Shown here: piece after piece, positions 27,401 through 33,805 of the stretch
Layout: the number at the start of each line of letters is the position of its first letter
Numbering within the stretch: the first letter of the stretch is position 1
NCBI RefSeq assembly: GCF_910596095.1
Contig: NC_056538.1
Location: forward strand, 32,329,094-32,393,093
Source of the DNA: Thunnus maccoyii
Taxonomy: Eukaryota; Chordata; Actinopteri; Scombriformes; Scombridae
Reading direction: 5' to 3'
Length of the DNA stretch: 64,000 bases
Notes under the pieces: model-generated
The model's input: the letters and a program-made list of their open reading frames with translations, nothing else
Told to the model about the DNA's origin: nothing
Database searches by the model: none
Program-made: the position numbers and the translations under genes

Positions 27401-29168
27401 AGACCTGAAGTTAGCTTCAGATTCTGGGTTAATGGAAAAGTTAGGGGGAGAGTAAAGGGAAACAAATAATGATATTCAATGGCTGATTCTGTTTTTCCAC
27501 CACTTACACTTCTGAAAAAGGGTAATTTCACTATATTTTCTTCATCCAGACCATATTACACCAGGTATAGATCAATAACCTATACATTTAAGACTTGTCA
27601 AATCTGTACTAGATTCACCAGGAGACTCATTAGATTATTATTAAGATTTAGTCTAAGTGTTGTGTTTTTTAACCTGGATGTGGGGGGAAAGCAGTGAATC
27701 GCCCTTTTTTCTGTTTTCATAAGAAAAATAAAGGATTCACGAAACTGTGTTAAAACAGCGTTAAGACTTTTGCTACGATGCTTGACACTGTTTTCACAAG
27801 TGTACGTGGTGCAAAAACGGAGAATCAGCCGTTAAATGTTATTATTTTTCCCCTTTCCTGCTCCCTTAACCATGAATCCCAAGCTAACTTCAGCGTCGTG
27901 GGACTAACGGTAATTGAAAACAATCGCTAACAAGCAAGAAGAAAGAGGGACGCTGCTAACACGACACCTACGAGTCTGAAACACGTCTCCCTGATAAATC
28001 GATAAGTGTTCAATAATATAACTGTAGGAGTCCGTGTTTTACTTTGACTAAAAGTTGATGGAATCCCAGATGCTAGCTTCACTAGCTAGCCAGCAGCTAG
28101 TAGACCCCTACTGCGCATGTGCAGATTTGACAGCCACTCCAACGGCCAAAAATTAACATCCACTGTTTTCAGCGAACATCTCTCGCTTAGCTGTAACAGC
28201 TGCCTAAAATACAGGCGAAAGGAAAGAAAATGTCATTATCTTGAGCCCACGGTGGATACATAAACACAGGGGCACGCTGGAGACACTCTAGTCCGGCTGC
28301 CTGTGAGGCAAGGCCGGTGAAAAATTACACCTGACAACCGTCCGGAGCTAACTGGTTGCCTGTGTGTGTGGTCACTCGGCAGTGCTGCATCATGGCTCCC
28401 TCACCAAGTTTAACTGATCAATACCAGCCGTGACAACATTATCGATGACCTGTCACTTGATTAACTGAAAAAACAAACCACAAGCTCGAGGCGCCGTGCC
28501 AAATTATGCAGCCCCCGTTTCCCGTAACTTTAGCACACACACACACATCCACACGGGGGTGAAGTGTGCGCTGTTTGGAGTTAGCTTCATGTTAGCAGCC
28601 TCTGTTTCTCTCTCACTGACTGTTTTCACACAAAACTTGGGCAAAACAAAATGGTTGTTCTTCAAAGAGAGACTGACTCTAATTTTCAGATTTTTTTTTT
28701 TTTTTTTTTGCCACAACCGGAAAACAACACATAAACTGACGGAGTAAACTCCTAATGTGATGCTGCTCAGCCGGGCCACACACACACACTCTTCATCATC
28801 CTCCTCCTCCTCCTCATCACGATGATGAAGAAGATGATGAAGATGGTGGTGGAGGTAGCAGTGCCCCCCTTCCCTTCTCCTCTGGTTTCGAGTGTCGCAG
28901 CTTTCCACCACTTCTTCTCCCCTGAAAAGCAGCGCTCCCCCCCCCCTCCTTCTCCTCCTCCTCCTCCCTCTCTCTCTCTCTCTCCCTGCCCACCGCCCTC
29001 CCCGCTTCTCTCACCTGCCGTTTTGTCCCGCAGATACCTCTCCATCTGCGGGAAAGTCATCTCGGGTAGGTCCAGCGCCGCTCCGTACCGCTCCAGGAAC
29101 GAGCAGACCACCGCGAAGCTCGGGCACAGCGCCGGGCCGGAGCTCCTCACCACCGCCGGAGCAGCCAT
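2203..29168 (-). CDS. rsf1: Remodeling and spacing factor 1, complete 18-exon gene
   Basis: RSF1 is the large histone-binding subunit that pairs with the ISWI ATPase SNF2H (SMARCA5) to form the nuclear RSF chromatin-remodeling complex. Eighteen coding exons with GT-AG borders and matching phases join to 4371 nt, giving 1456 residues; human RSF1 is about 1440. Residues 1 to about 200 hold the conserved N-terminal domain (block FAVVCSFLERYG in exon 1, CECQFDDNLKF in exon 4). Exon 7 encodes a long, poorly conserved charged region. The PHD finger spans residues 823-869 (C823, C826, C838, C841, H846, C849, C864, C867). A basic coiled stretch and FDDFDDAIDEAIEEDI follow, and the C-terminal third is very acidic and basic in turn. 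The start is the first ATG before the family-specific N-terminus. The gene is divergent from panx1. Teleosts often keep two rsf1 copies; I cannot say which this is. Confidence 0.93.
2251..2304 (-). repeat. rsf1: GAG-triplet tract inside rsf1 exon 18
   Basis: On the + strand (TCC)n with a few TTC interruptions, coding the terminal poly-glutamate run of RSF1. A second such tract is at 2540-2600. Length variation changes the protein without a frameshift. Confidence 0.85.
3255..3400. repeat. Dispersed repeat family A, partial copy
   Basis: Shares wording with copies near 4360-4450, 5286-5444, 40275-40560 and 49795-50065: 'attaat' runs, 'cagctc/ttgcagct' and 'cagtaaa..tcttc.ggttttggac'. These are decayed copies of one family. 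Confidence 0.45.
4360..4450. repeat. Dispersed repeat family A, partial copy
   Basis: Sequence 'gattaattgattattaaaac ... ctaactgattaatggttgcagctc' matches the end of the family copies at 40275 and 49795. Confidence 0.45.
4745..4900. repeat. Dispersed repeat, empty-site copy for the Harbinger element
   Basis: 'aatacttgttagtagatcag' followed directly by 'ttcattgttggtttggatcc' and 'aaacatgagattt'. The same sequence lies at 12140-12158 and 13241-13290, split there by a 1.08-kb insertion. This copy therefore shows the pre-insertion state. Confidence 0.75.
4954..5151 (-). CDS. rsf1: rsf1 exon 17
   Basis: 198 nt encoding (D)SDQFSDMTDSNTDKKRGGLR, then RRGQRQQVNYRETSDSSD, comparable to the RNQKRQINYKEDSESDG stretch of RSF1. 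It also has an AT-hook-like KPRGRPRK. Acceptor TCTGCAG|ACTC, donor GATG|GTCAGT. Confidence 0.88.
5286..5444 (+). repeat. Dispersed repeat family A, left part of an interrupted copy
   Basis: 'ttttggacagttagtcggac' and 'catcatcttgggctctgg' belong to family A. The copy is cut at 5444 by the LINE insertion and resumes at 7146 with 'cctttttatagactaat'. Confidence 0.6.
5445..7145 (-). mobile_element. L1/Tx1-like LINE, 5'-truncated, with target duplication
   Basis: Inserted in rsf1 intron 16. The minus-strand element ends in a poly-A run (T-run on +, to 5454). Both ends carry the same 15-bp word CAAATGGACCTTTTT (5430-5444 and 7146-7160), the expected target-site duplication. It codes the C-terminal part of a LINE ORF2. 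Severe 5' truncation is typical of target-primed reverse transcription. Confidence 0.88.
5921..7051 (-). pseudogene. LINE ORF2 C-terminal fragment (L1/Tx1-like)
   Basis: A 376-codon open frame, intact over its length, lacking the endonuclease and reverse-transcriptase cores. It carries the C-terminal cysteine/histidine motif CWRLCGAEKADHFHVFWSC and the following ASKKAITRKWL stretch found after the RT domain in L1/Tx1-type elements. The element is 5'-truncated, so it cannot move by itself. The long open frame suggests a fairly recent insertion. Confidence 0.82.
7161..7620 (-). mobile_element. Possible older LINE relic next to the L1 copy
   Basis: Minus-strand open frames contain DEYLAEILILACKTAIKWK, similar in pattern to the ASKKAITRKW stretch of the neighbouring LINE, and SIRFF...KLWICKCWSC, loosely like its Cys motif. 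Frames are broken. It may be an older LINE or an unrelated repeat. Confidence 0.35.
7676..7960 (+). mobile_element. LINE reverse-transcriptase C-terminal fragment
   Basis: Plus-strand translation gives DYCSHSSVFRLQLVRNAAARL, stop, TDTGRRSHITPAL. This is the thumb-region pattern (DYCN...RLQ.VQNAAARL...R..HITP.L) of L2-type fish LINEs, with an in-frame stop. A T-rich tail follows to about 7960. Confidence 0.65.
8024..8253 (-). CDS. rsf1: rsf1 exon 16
   Basis: 230 nt encoding (S)SEDEDFGASGPDDEEEEEED, then a basic stretch rich in RPRRASR and KRLRRRRRRSSEEEEDDSDE. Charge pattern and phase fit the C-terminal RSF1 region. Acceptor CTTCCAG|CTCA, donor ATGG|GTGAGT. Confidence 0.85.
8640..9260 (+). 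mobile_element. Dispersed repeat interrupted by a LINE 3' end
   Basis: 'gggatgcacgatattggatt' to about 8740, and 'agagtggtacatcctggcag...' from about 9043, look like one repeat; its end resembles, in reverse, 13980-14230. Between them, 8745-9020 codes the end of a LINE protein (ETIMHASIDCTKYDQERQYM ... EFIRQTGLMCRI, stop), followed by a 3' tail. Confidence 0.55.
9377..9551 (-). CDS. rsf1: rsf1 exon 15
   Basis: 175 nt encoding (G)AGRGKDITSILSEDGKESQ, then a basic RNRKKRRLNDLESDS and ESEDEFMISN. All match the conserved GRGKDISTIL...RRRLNDLDSDS...SEDEF series. Acceptor ATGTAG|GAGC, donor AACAG|GTGACA. Confidence 0.92.
9792..9856 (-). CDS. rsf1: rsf1 exon 14
   Basis: 65 nt encoding (R)FDDFDDAIDEAIEEDIGD, strongly conserved in RSF1. 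The acceptor TGTTGCAG|GTTT directly follows a (TG)n repeat of about 80 bases that takes the place of a normal pyrimidine tract. Donor GCTG|GTGAGT. Confidence 0.93.
9862..9944 (+). repeat. (CA)n microsatellite at rsf1 exon 14 acceptor
   Basis: About 41 CA units. In rsf1 pre-mRNA this is (UG)n ending four bases before the AG of the exon 14 acceptor. Confidence 0.97.
9945..11580. other. rsf1 intron 13, mostly unassigned
   Basis: No coding pattern was recognised. The part at 11150-11530 resembles 56330-57125 (shared 'acagacaatttaaatctgtt', 'tatttagtttgtga.agtct' and 'ttttataaataaa' words), where a solo LTR interrupts the second copy. It is therefore a member of a dispersed repeat. Confidence 0.5.
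11597..11703 (-). CDS. rsf1: rsf1 exon 13
   Basis: 107 nt. An acidic start, then KKKDSKKSKNLGRRSTRTRK and HISYR, matching the conserved KKKDSKKSK...RRSTRTRKCISYR block. Acceptor TTTTTAG|GAGG, donor CTACAG|GTTGGT. Confidence 0.92.
12463..12660 (+). pseudogene. Harbinger transposase N-terminal remnant
   Basis: Reads MACPFDNDPVDEGAALLRRE LNIR then a stop, continuing ETVIRPRVDVLAFPDNSLSEL. This resembles the start of fish Harbinger DDE transposases (R..RPR.DPLAFPD). No catalytic domain remains. Confidence 0.65.
12803..13093 (-). pseudogene. Harbinger-associated Myb/SANT-like protein remnant
   Basis: 96 codons: KRMAAFFTPLALEILTRSYGEFEHVFRKKCDTAAAAKKR. The pattern (F...EL.IL...YGE.E..F..KSNTAAAAK.R) is that of the Myb/SANT-like DNA-binding partner protein of PIF/Harbinger elements. 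The tail after KKRGRR no longer follows the family, so it is probably frameshifted. Confidence 0.65.
13336..13384 (-). CDS. rsf1: rsf1 exon 12
   Basis: 49 nt encoding (R)RERLVYVGISVENIIP, matching the conserved RKERLVYVGISIENIIP of RSF1. Acceptor TGCTCAG|GAGG, donor TTCCT|GTGAGT. Confidence 0.92.
13439..13474 (+). repeat. (GT)n microsatellite at rsf1 exon 11 donor
   Basis: About 18 units. In rsf1 pre-mRNA this is (CA)n starting at the donor itself (GAG|GUACACAC). Confidence 0.95.
13477..13556 (-). CDS. rsf1: rsf1 exon 11
   Basis: 80 nt encoding KLLCEKLEEQLQNLDSALKK then KERAERR, a conserved coiled-coil directly after the PHD finger. Acceptor CTTCAG|AAGC. The donor GAG|GTACACAC runs straight into a (CA)n repeat. 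Ends in phase 2. Confidence 0.93.
13732..13836 (-). CDS. rsf1: rsf1 exon 10 (PHD finger core)
   Basis: 105 nt, phase 0 to 0, encoding ILLCDSCDSGYHTACLRPPL then MLIPDGEWFCPPCQH. These are the remaining PHD ligands C838, C841, H846, C849, C864 and C867. Acceptor TCTTCAG|ATCC, donor CAACAT|GTAAGC. Confidence 0.95.
13980..14240 (-). repeat. Dispersed repeat, inverse copy of the 8640-9260 family
   Basis: Complement of 'gctagcggagcgttaaccgg ... ggctctccgtgtggatccaa ... ggttaaagtgggaag ... gccgataccgatgacgtgct' resembles the 9060-9260 and 8640-8740 parts of the other copy. Confidence 0.5.
14795..15275 (-). repeat. Interspersed element, copy 2 of the 46024-47155 family
   Basis: Shared words, inverted relative to the other copy, include 'catgatttacagttaaaaac', 'cccctcagttcagcctctgt', 'cctgatgagcccactc.gttctgattggt' and the end 'gaatatgtctcctttaag'. 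The 46-kb copy has inverted ends of the TTTAAAGGG(G)GACATAT type. Confidence 0.6.
15287..15880 (+). pseudogene. Retroelement polyprotein fragment with nuclease-like motif
   Basis: One frame reads ALADTVSAAKYQLTPKQSIT ... CPDMVLTSESTKQVVLVELT VPWEDRIEDANEHKRAKYAE and then, after stops, RGFAGQSL ... AIKNIIEASRWLWIRRG. I recall this pattern from the C-terminal region of reverse-transcriptase polyproteins widespread in fish. The PD...(x12-15)...ELT spacing looks like a PD-(D/E)xK nuclease core. It has at least two in-frame stops and lies in rsf1 intron 9. Family placement is from memory. Confidence 0.55.
16039..16248 (-). CDS. rsf1: rsf1 exon 9 (first half of PHD finger)
   Basis: 210 nt (70 codons), phase 0 to 0. 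Begins GKRRHRRPRWSNIRSKRRK and ends CSHCGLPNHPEL, the first zinc-ligand pair (C823, C826) of the PHD finger. Acceptor GTTTTCAG|GGTA, donor GAACTG|GTGAGA. Confidence 0.93.
16342..16534 (-). CDS. rsf1: rsf1 exon 8
   Basis: 193 nt. Reads (R)PSSKVAESQRKKPQRKQ, matching the conserved RPTAKVAE-type stretch after the RSPRISR motif, then an acidic run coded by GAG/GAA triplets and a basic tail LRKRR. Acceptor AACCTGCAG|GCCG, donor CGAAGG|GTAACA. Confidence 0.87.
16697..18023 (-). CDS. rsf1: rsf1 exon 7 (large central exon)
   Basis: 1327 nt, residues about 258-700. Begins AVKQEQPQTLKQENTDAEVK. It contains NQQAKIPLKKRELKL, which matches a conserved RSF1 motif, and ends LQKEGIRLKIKIPPHRRN...RSLRRSARICR, also conserved. 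The rest is low-conservation, lysine/glutamate/serine-rich and probably disordered. Acceptor GTTTCACAG|CGG, donor TTTGCAG|GTATGT. Confidence 0.92.
18024..18835. other. rsf1 intron 6, unassigned part
   Basis: AT-rich intronic sequence between exon 7 and the first MITE. I see no coding, RNA or clear repeat structure here. Confidence 0.5.
18838..19273. mobile_element. Short DNA transposon (MITE) with TA flanks
   Basis: Terminal inverted repeats GGCTGAATTCACAACAAATC and, from the right end, GGCTGCATTCACACCAAATC, both continuing into AGGCGGTGC. The flanks are TA on both sides (18836-18837, 19274-19275). No transposase frame. The interior is rich in GA repeats. Confidence 0.75.
19322..20063. mobile_element. 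hAT-type MITE with 8-bp target duplication
   Basis: Ends TAGGGCTGGCCAATAT and, inverted, TAGGGCTGGGCAATAT. The flanks are exact 8-bp duplications CATGACCT (19314-19321 and 20064-20071), the length made by hAT transposases. 742 bp, no coding frame, so it is non-autonomous. Confidence 0.88.
20415..21245. repeat. Probable MITE-like dispersed repeat
   Basis: The left part 'acacacaatatgtaatttca gccgctaggggtc' is a start I recall from common fish repeats. The right part contains the inverted word 'aattacatattat' near 21218. Ends were not defined exactly. Confidence 0.4.
21327..21434 (-). CDS. rsf1: rsf1 exon 6
   Basis: 108 nt encoding GDEVTGNTNPEPSKTSEEHT and a lysine/glutamate-rich end (EEKPLRQ). 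Acceptor GATTTAG|GGG follows directly on a (TG)n repeat; donor CAAG|GTGAGA. Phases fit exons 5 and 7. Support comes from splice sites and phase rather than conserved residues. Confidence 0.75.
21441..21482 (+). repeat. (CA)n microsatellite at rsf1 exon 6 acceptor
   Basis: About 21 units; in rsf1 pre-mRNA (UG)n ending just before GAUUUAG|GGG. Confidence 0.95.
21780..22650. repeat. Foldback-like repeat carrying a second repeat
   Basis: Left end 'cttttacatgcatctaagtaatcagg' and right end 'ggccacttaaatgtaaatgt' look like degenerate inverted ends. At about 21924-22145 sits sequence starting 'gtagactgtataaaaataatggacg', which resembles the ends of the MITE at 46136-46652. Confidence 0.4.
22845..22963 (-). 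CDS. rsf1: rsf1 exon 5
   Basis: 119 nt. With the split codon it reads RTRNDLAEALELLKAQVEP, the conserved end of the RSF1 N-terminal domain, then runs into less conserved sequence. Acceptor CTCCTCAG|GACT, donor GCAG|GTATGT. A long C-run on the transcribed strand (23029-23056) lies about 65-95 bases upstream of the acceptor. Confidence 0.85.
23029..23056 (+). repeat. Poly-G tract
   Basis: A near-unbroken run of G, broken only near its start; poly-C in rsf1 pre-mRNA, upstream of exon 5. Confidence 0.9.
23799..23883 (+). mobile_element. LINE 3' tail (strongly 5'-truncated copy)
   Basis: 'ttttacactttacactttat' through 'ggaccctccatgagttgtg tccttaat' matches 43990-44062 almost base for base. There it follows a LINE reverse-transcriptase fragment. 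The tail ends in TTGAA repeats. Confidence 0.75.
24907..25112 (-). CDS. rsf1: rsf1 exon 4
   Basis: 206 nt beginning YLCECQFDDNLKFKMAINEE and containing MRLQPVGRDRQGLMYWLQLD and EEQDDLDGSTWNCIV. This is the most conserved block of RSF1 and identifies the gene. Acceptor CTTTCAG|TATC, donor GTCAG|GTAGGT, ends in phase 2. Confidence 0.93.
25216..25308 (-). CDS. rsf1: rsf1 exon 3
   Basis: 93 nt, phase 0 at both ends, encoding VCQELNNTWAWELEQKGYQE then MSMECKSSILK. This continues the N-terminal domain. Acceptor CCTGTAG|GTTTG, donor CTCAAA|GTACGA. Confidence 0.9.
25670..25761 (-). CDS. rsf1: rsf1 exon 2
   Basis: Spliced frame reads VPKPLVELHVKLLRKLGRSV then STDRWEKYLAK, matching the RSF1 N-terminal domain. 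Acceptor TTTTCTAG|TTCC, donor AAG|GTGAGG, 92 nt, ends in phase 0. Too short to stand out as an open frame alone; recognised by the family match. Confidence 0.9.
25830..26215 (+). repeat. Dispersed repeat family Q, copy in rsf1 intron 1
   Basis: Shares 'gatatctttcaacgttacag tctttttagtgcca', 'tcaaatcaagtaga', and 'cagtatgaacaggaggaatg tttacagc' with 35700-36480 in panx1 intron 1. Confidence 0.6.
26679..27165 (-). repeat. Dispersed repeat family P, copy 1
   Basis: Contains 'ctttggaggggccc...ccctaggttgg..accactggacta', 'ctccacctccagcagctaca' and an end 'acttcttccaccactgct'. Shared with copies at 30795, 33295, 33806 and 50885. Confidence 0.75.
27170..28480. other. rsf1 intron 1, unassigned part
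   Basis: No coding exon or clear repeat seen. Sequence becomes more GC- and CpG-rich toward 28900. Confidence 0.5.
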
Positions 29169-29330
29169 CTTTCCAGGCGGAGAGAAACAGGAGGGGAGGG
29201 CCCGCCGCTGCGAGGATGCGACTGTGTGCGGGTGAAATGAATGGAGGCAGTGAAGCGGCCGCCGGCGTCAAGTTACAGCGAAGGAGAGCGACAACCTTCC
29301 GCTTACACATCTCAAAATAAATCCGCTGGG
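28990..29330 (-). promoter_or_regulatory. rsf1: GC/CpG-rich rsf1 5' region
   Basis: The first exon and the 160 bases before its ATG are rich in CpG and GC words such as GGCGGC and GCGGCCGC, with no TATA box in view. This is the usual picture of a housekeeping promoter. The transcription start was not located. Confidence 0.4.
29015..29168 (-). CDS. rsf1: rsf1 exon 1 (start codon)
   Basis: Encodes residues 1-51 plus one base of codon 52. The N-terminus reads MAAPAVVRSSG, then FAVVCSFLERYG, the conserved RSF1 opening. The ATG is at 29168-29166 and the donor is CAG|GTGAGAG. Length 154 nt, ending in phase 1. The surrounding DNA is GC-rich. Confidence 0.92.
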
Positions 29331-29460
29331 GAGTAAACATGAGCAGAAAATACACATGTGTGATCCTGGTGCTGTCCAGGATGAATTGCATTTAGTATTT
29401 TATTGCTCTTTGTACAGTGACTTGAGGAATTATTTGTTTGAGAAGATCCAACTGATTTGG

Positions 29461-29491
29461 TTTGGTTAATAATAATAATAATAATAATAAT
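29461..29491 (+). repeat. (AAT)n microsatellite
   Basis: About eight AAT units in the rsf1-panx1 intergenic region. Confidence 0.85.
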
Positions 29492-29569
29492 GCATGTACT
29501 GCACTTTTCATTCATAGTGAAACTCAGAGTGCTACAGTATTAATAACATAAAACACACAACATTAAGTC

Positions 29570-30560
29570 AAGTCAAATTTTATCTGTATAGTCAAACATC
29601 ACAAATCACAAATGTGTTTCAAGGGGCTTTACTGTACTGTCTGTACTGCGATACAACATCCTCTGTCCTCAGACCCTCGATTCAAATAAGGAAAAAACTC
29701 CTTAAAACAAAAAAAAACTTGAAAAAATGGAAGAAACCTCAGGAGGAGCAACAGAGGAGGGATCCATCTCCCAGGTTGGACAGACAAGCAATAAATATGT
29801 GTAGAGAATAGAACACAAATTACAGCATGGAACAGGATAACTAAATTATAATGGATTTATGATATATATATATATGAACATTGTGATGAAGAGGACAAGG
29901 AGCAGCTTCAAGGTGCCACCAGAACAGAATAAGACCTGAGCCACGCGACCTCCATCACCATGGAGACCTGGCAGGAGGACAGACTGCACATGCAAACAGA
30001 GGAGAAGAGACAAGAAAAGACATTATTCACACAGGAGAGAGAGAGAAGGATAAAGATGTCATTCAGAGAGAGAGAGACATTGGGGAAGAGATGTCTGACG
30101 AGTTTGACTTTGAGAAGAACAACTTTATATTTCAGGACTAAGAAGATTAAAAAGATCCTGAATAGAAAAGGGTTTTTTTTTTGAAAGAGTCTAGACTCTG
30201 TGCTGCCCTTAGACGGTGAGGAAGGCTGTTCCACCAGCGTGGTGCAGCAGAGCAGAAGGCTCGATCCCCCCGTGGTGCGGAGCTTAGTACTGGGTGGCCT
30301 GGAGGAGCGAGCTGCTGGCAGATCTGAGGGTGTGGGTGGAGTTGTCTGAAGCTGATATGTTGAGTTTTGGCTTTTTAATATGGAGATTTTTGTATTGGCG
30401 ACACTGCATCCATCATAACAGGACAGCTCTGCCATGTAAACTGAATGTTCTGAAATGTACATCATGATCTGTCGTGCGGCCGTCCTGGTTATTATTGTTC
30501 AGTGTCTTGTAAGCCCATATGGGCTGAGAGCCAGAAAGGTTCAGAACACTTAAATAATAA
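29570..30560 (+). repeat. Composite of retroelement-tail repeats
   Basis: 'atcacaaatcacaaatgtgt ttcaaggggc', 'gaagaaacctcaggaggagcaacagaggaggg' and 'ggctgttccaccagcgtgg' are words I recall from abundant fish LINE/SINE-type repeats. 'cttgtaagcccatatgggctgag' near 30508 resembles another LINE tail. Open frames here have no gene character. Confidence 0.5.
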
Positions 30561-30794
30561 TTCAATCAATCAAAATCTCACAATATTGTTTTGTGTGATA
30601 AGCTGTAGAGCTGCATCAATTAGTCAATTAAGATAAAACTTTATAGTCTCACAAGTAAAAATCCTGCATGAAAAGAGTCTGTTGATGTTGTGGGAAAGGC
30701 AGTCACGAGTTGTTTTCACTCTTGGTTTTTATTAAATCAGCACTCATGTTGTTAATCCTTCAGAAAATCCTGCAGGGAGCCAGCAGGAGCAGCA

Positions 30795-31270
30795 CTGAGG
30801 TGATGGAAGAACTATTTAGATCCTTTATTACAGTAAAAGTACCAATAGAGCGATGTTAAAATACTACATTACAAGTAAAAGTCCTGCATGAAACATCCTG
30901 CAACAGTAAAAGTACATCAGTATTATGAGCTTGATGTAGTTAAAGTATTGCAGTAAAAGTAGTGGTTTGGTCCCTCTGACTGATATATTATTATATATGA
31001 CATCATTAGATTATTAAAACTGAAGCATCAGTGTTAGAGCAGCATGTTACTGTTGTAGCTGCTGGAGGTGGAGCTAGTTTACACTACTTTACATACAATT
31101 AGCTTGTGGCTAGATTACAAATTTGCATGTTACAGCAGTGCAGAAAACAAGCTAACCGATAAGAAATATAAACAACAACAAAATAAATGGAATTCAGCCA
31201 GTGGTCTCCAATCTTTTTGGCTTTTTACGTCTTACAAAAAGCAGTGAAAAACCAGTAAAGGATCTGAATA
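30795..31270 (+). repeat. Dispersed repeat family P, copy 2
   Basis: 'agatcctttattacagtaaa agtaccaat', 'ggtttggtccctctgactga tatattattatatatgacat' and 'tgctggaggtggagctagttt' are shared with the other P copies. Opposite orientation to copy 1. Confidence 0.75.
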
Positions 31271-31319
31271 TTTCTTCCATCACTGTTGGTTGCAGCCTTG
31301 ATAATCAGAGATGTCTTTG

Positions 31320-33290
31320 TTTTTTTGTTTGTGTCTATACACATTTTATTGAGAGATGAAACTCTTGACTTCCGGTCTCATAGCGTATGTTTGACAGCAG
31401 CTTGACGCAGCTGAGAGAAGTTGGGAGGACCAGAGCGAGAAATGCCCAGAATTCATCGCGATAGAATAACATCAACAGTTCAAAATGGTTTTGGTTTTCA
31501 TTCCACAAATGTTCCCAGAATACACCGAGAAACGTCGTAACACAACTGCGCATCATTTTCCCTCAAAAACATAAGAGATGTGTGAACGACGGAACTGACG
31601 CTACAAACGCTTCTTTAACTTAATTTCTCATGATTTGTTGGCAAAGATTAATTGTCTGTTATCTGTACAGTTCGTATTTTAAATATTTGAAGTATAAATC
31701 AGTCTGCTGCCGCTGCCCGCTGCGCATGTTGTCACGCTGCTCAGGACGGGATGCTGCCTTCAGGAATTGTTGGAAATATCTCAATCACAGGAAGAATCCC
31801 CCTCTCAAGACTAACTTTTCAGACCAGCTGTATATCCATCATAAACAAATACAAACTACGGGTCACATCGCGATTTTGACTTCACTGATAAAAGCTCTAA
31901 CACAGATAGAATTACTATTTTATGTTAACAGTTACATGAATCATGGGCACAAAGTTGTGGATTTTTGGGGTGTGTTTTATGAAGTAGCTATTGGTGGGGG
32001 AAGTACTGAGATCCGTTAGTAAATACGCCAATACAGCAGTTTCACTCACTACTTCCTAATGTTTTCTCTATGCATTATAACATATATAAGATTATATATA
32101 AGATACAAGTCAAGGAGGGATAATTTCAGGTCTCATTCTGAAAGTAACGCTCAGTTTCACACTGACTCAACCAGACGATTGTCTCTTATCTTCATCTTCA
32201 CAAACATCATTACGTCACATGACACAGATACAGGAGTCCAAATTCATGGAACTATTGTTCTCGTTGGGTTAGAACGTCTTTAAAATCCTTTGGAGCAGAT
32301 TTTAAAAAGGCTTTAGTTTTGGTTTTGTAATCTTGTTTTTTTTTAACTGTGGGACTTTCTTTTATATGTTTTTATATTATATAATATTCATTTGATGTTC
32401 TTGTTGTTTGTGTGTATTTAACCTGTGCACATGAATAAACTCAAACTCAAAGAAATTTGCATCCAAAGAGAAAGAAAAATGACATAGTATAAACAAACAA
32501 ACAAATAAATGCATTTGAAAAATAAAAAACAAATGTAGAAATGTGTGAATAAAAAAAATAATAAATGTAGAAATACCCCAAAGTAAAAGTTGATGTATGG
32601 AAATGTAGAAATAAAATTGAAAATGTATCTATTTTCCATTTATTCATGTATTTAACTACTTTTTTCTGAATTAATTAATTAATACTTATGTCTTTTTTTC
32701 GTCCTCTATACAAAATTACAAACTCACGAGCTGTATTTGAAGGCAGCAGCGTCAGAGCTGGAAAATCCCAGCTGACGATATGCACGTGAAGGCATCTGTG
32801 TTTTAAGGAGGACGGAAGGAGTTTTGTGTCGAACAGGAAGAAGCTTCAATCCGAAAGTTGAGTTTACTGTTTCATCTGTTGATCGTCTGGCTCCGCATTG
32901 ATCTCCAGTCCGGGAAAACACCTGAAACTCACCTTTGATGCAAACAACGTCGTTTCACCGCAGTCATGTCAGCTGAGTAGAGAAAATATAACTAACGGTG
33001 AGTTCAGGCTCATTATCCCGGTTCACAATGAATGAAGATCACAACTAACGGCAGCTTCTGTCACACATAGATGCTGAATTCTGGATGAAAGCTAATTTAA
33101 AAGTTACTTGGAAAAGGTGATTGGAAATCTTAACAAGACCTCATAAAACTGGATAAACATGCAGCTCTGCTGAACAAAGGAGTTTTTGAAACTGTGTGAA
33201 AGACAGTCACGAGTTGTTTTCAGTCTTGGTTTTAATGAAATTAGCGTGCATGTTTTTAAACCTGCAGAAAATCCTGCAGAGAGCCAGCAG
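31320..33290. other. rsf1-panx1 intergenic DNA, no gene recognised
   Basis: AT-rich, with several short open frames that look random. At 32700-33000 the sequence is richer in GC, and ends in a donor-like AACG|GTGAGTTC (about 33000), a possible non-coding 5' exon of panx1. No other signal. Confidence 0.4.
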
Positions 33291-33294
33291 GAGC

Positions 33295-33800
33295 AGCACT
33301 GAGGAGCTGGAAGAACTATTTAGATCCTTTATTACAGTAAAAGTACCAATACAGCAATGTAAAAATACTACATTACTAGTAAAAGTCCTGCATGAAACAT
33401 CCTACTGCAGTAAAAGTACACAAGTATTATGAGCTTGTAGTTAAAGTATTGCAGTAAAAGTACATAAGTATTATGAGCTTGATGTAGTTAAAGTATTGCA
33501 GTAAAAGTACATAAGTATTATGAGCTTGATGTAGTTAAAGTATTGCAGTAAAAGTAGTGGTTTGGTCCCTCTGACTGATATATTATTATATATGACATCA
33601 TTAGATTATTAATAGTGAAGCATCAGTGTTAGAGCAGCATGTTACTGTTGTAGCTGCTGGAGGTGGAGCTAGTTTACACTACTTTATATACAGTTAGCTA
33701 GTTTAGTCCAGTGGTTCCCAACCTAGGGGTCGGGCCCCTCCAAAGGGTCAGCAGATAGATCTGAGGGGTCGTGAGATGATTAATGGGAGAGGAAAGAAGC
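33295..33800 (+). repeat. Dispersed repeat family P, copy 3
   Basis: Same series of words as copy 2, with the internal unit 'aaagtattgcagtaaaagta cataagtattatgagcttga' repeated two to three times. Runs through 'ggttcccaacctaggggtcg' to 'gattaatgggagaggaaag'. Confidence 0.75.
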
Positions 33801-33805
33801 TTTTA

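Noticed and set aside
28767..29391. Extended minus-strand frame past the exon 1 donor, and plus-strand Pro/Ser frames here
   Set aside because: The rsf1 family match stops exactly at the GTGAG donor. The rest is GA/CT-rich intron and GC-rich promoter.
29908..30465. Minus-strand open frame of 185 codons upstream of rsf1
   Set aside because: It lies in retroelement-tail repeats and has random composition. No homology pattern.
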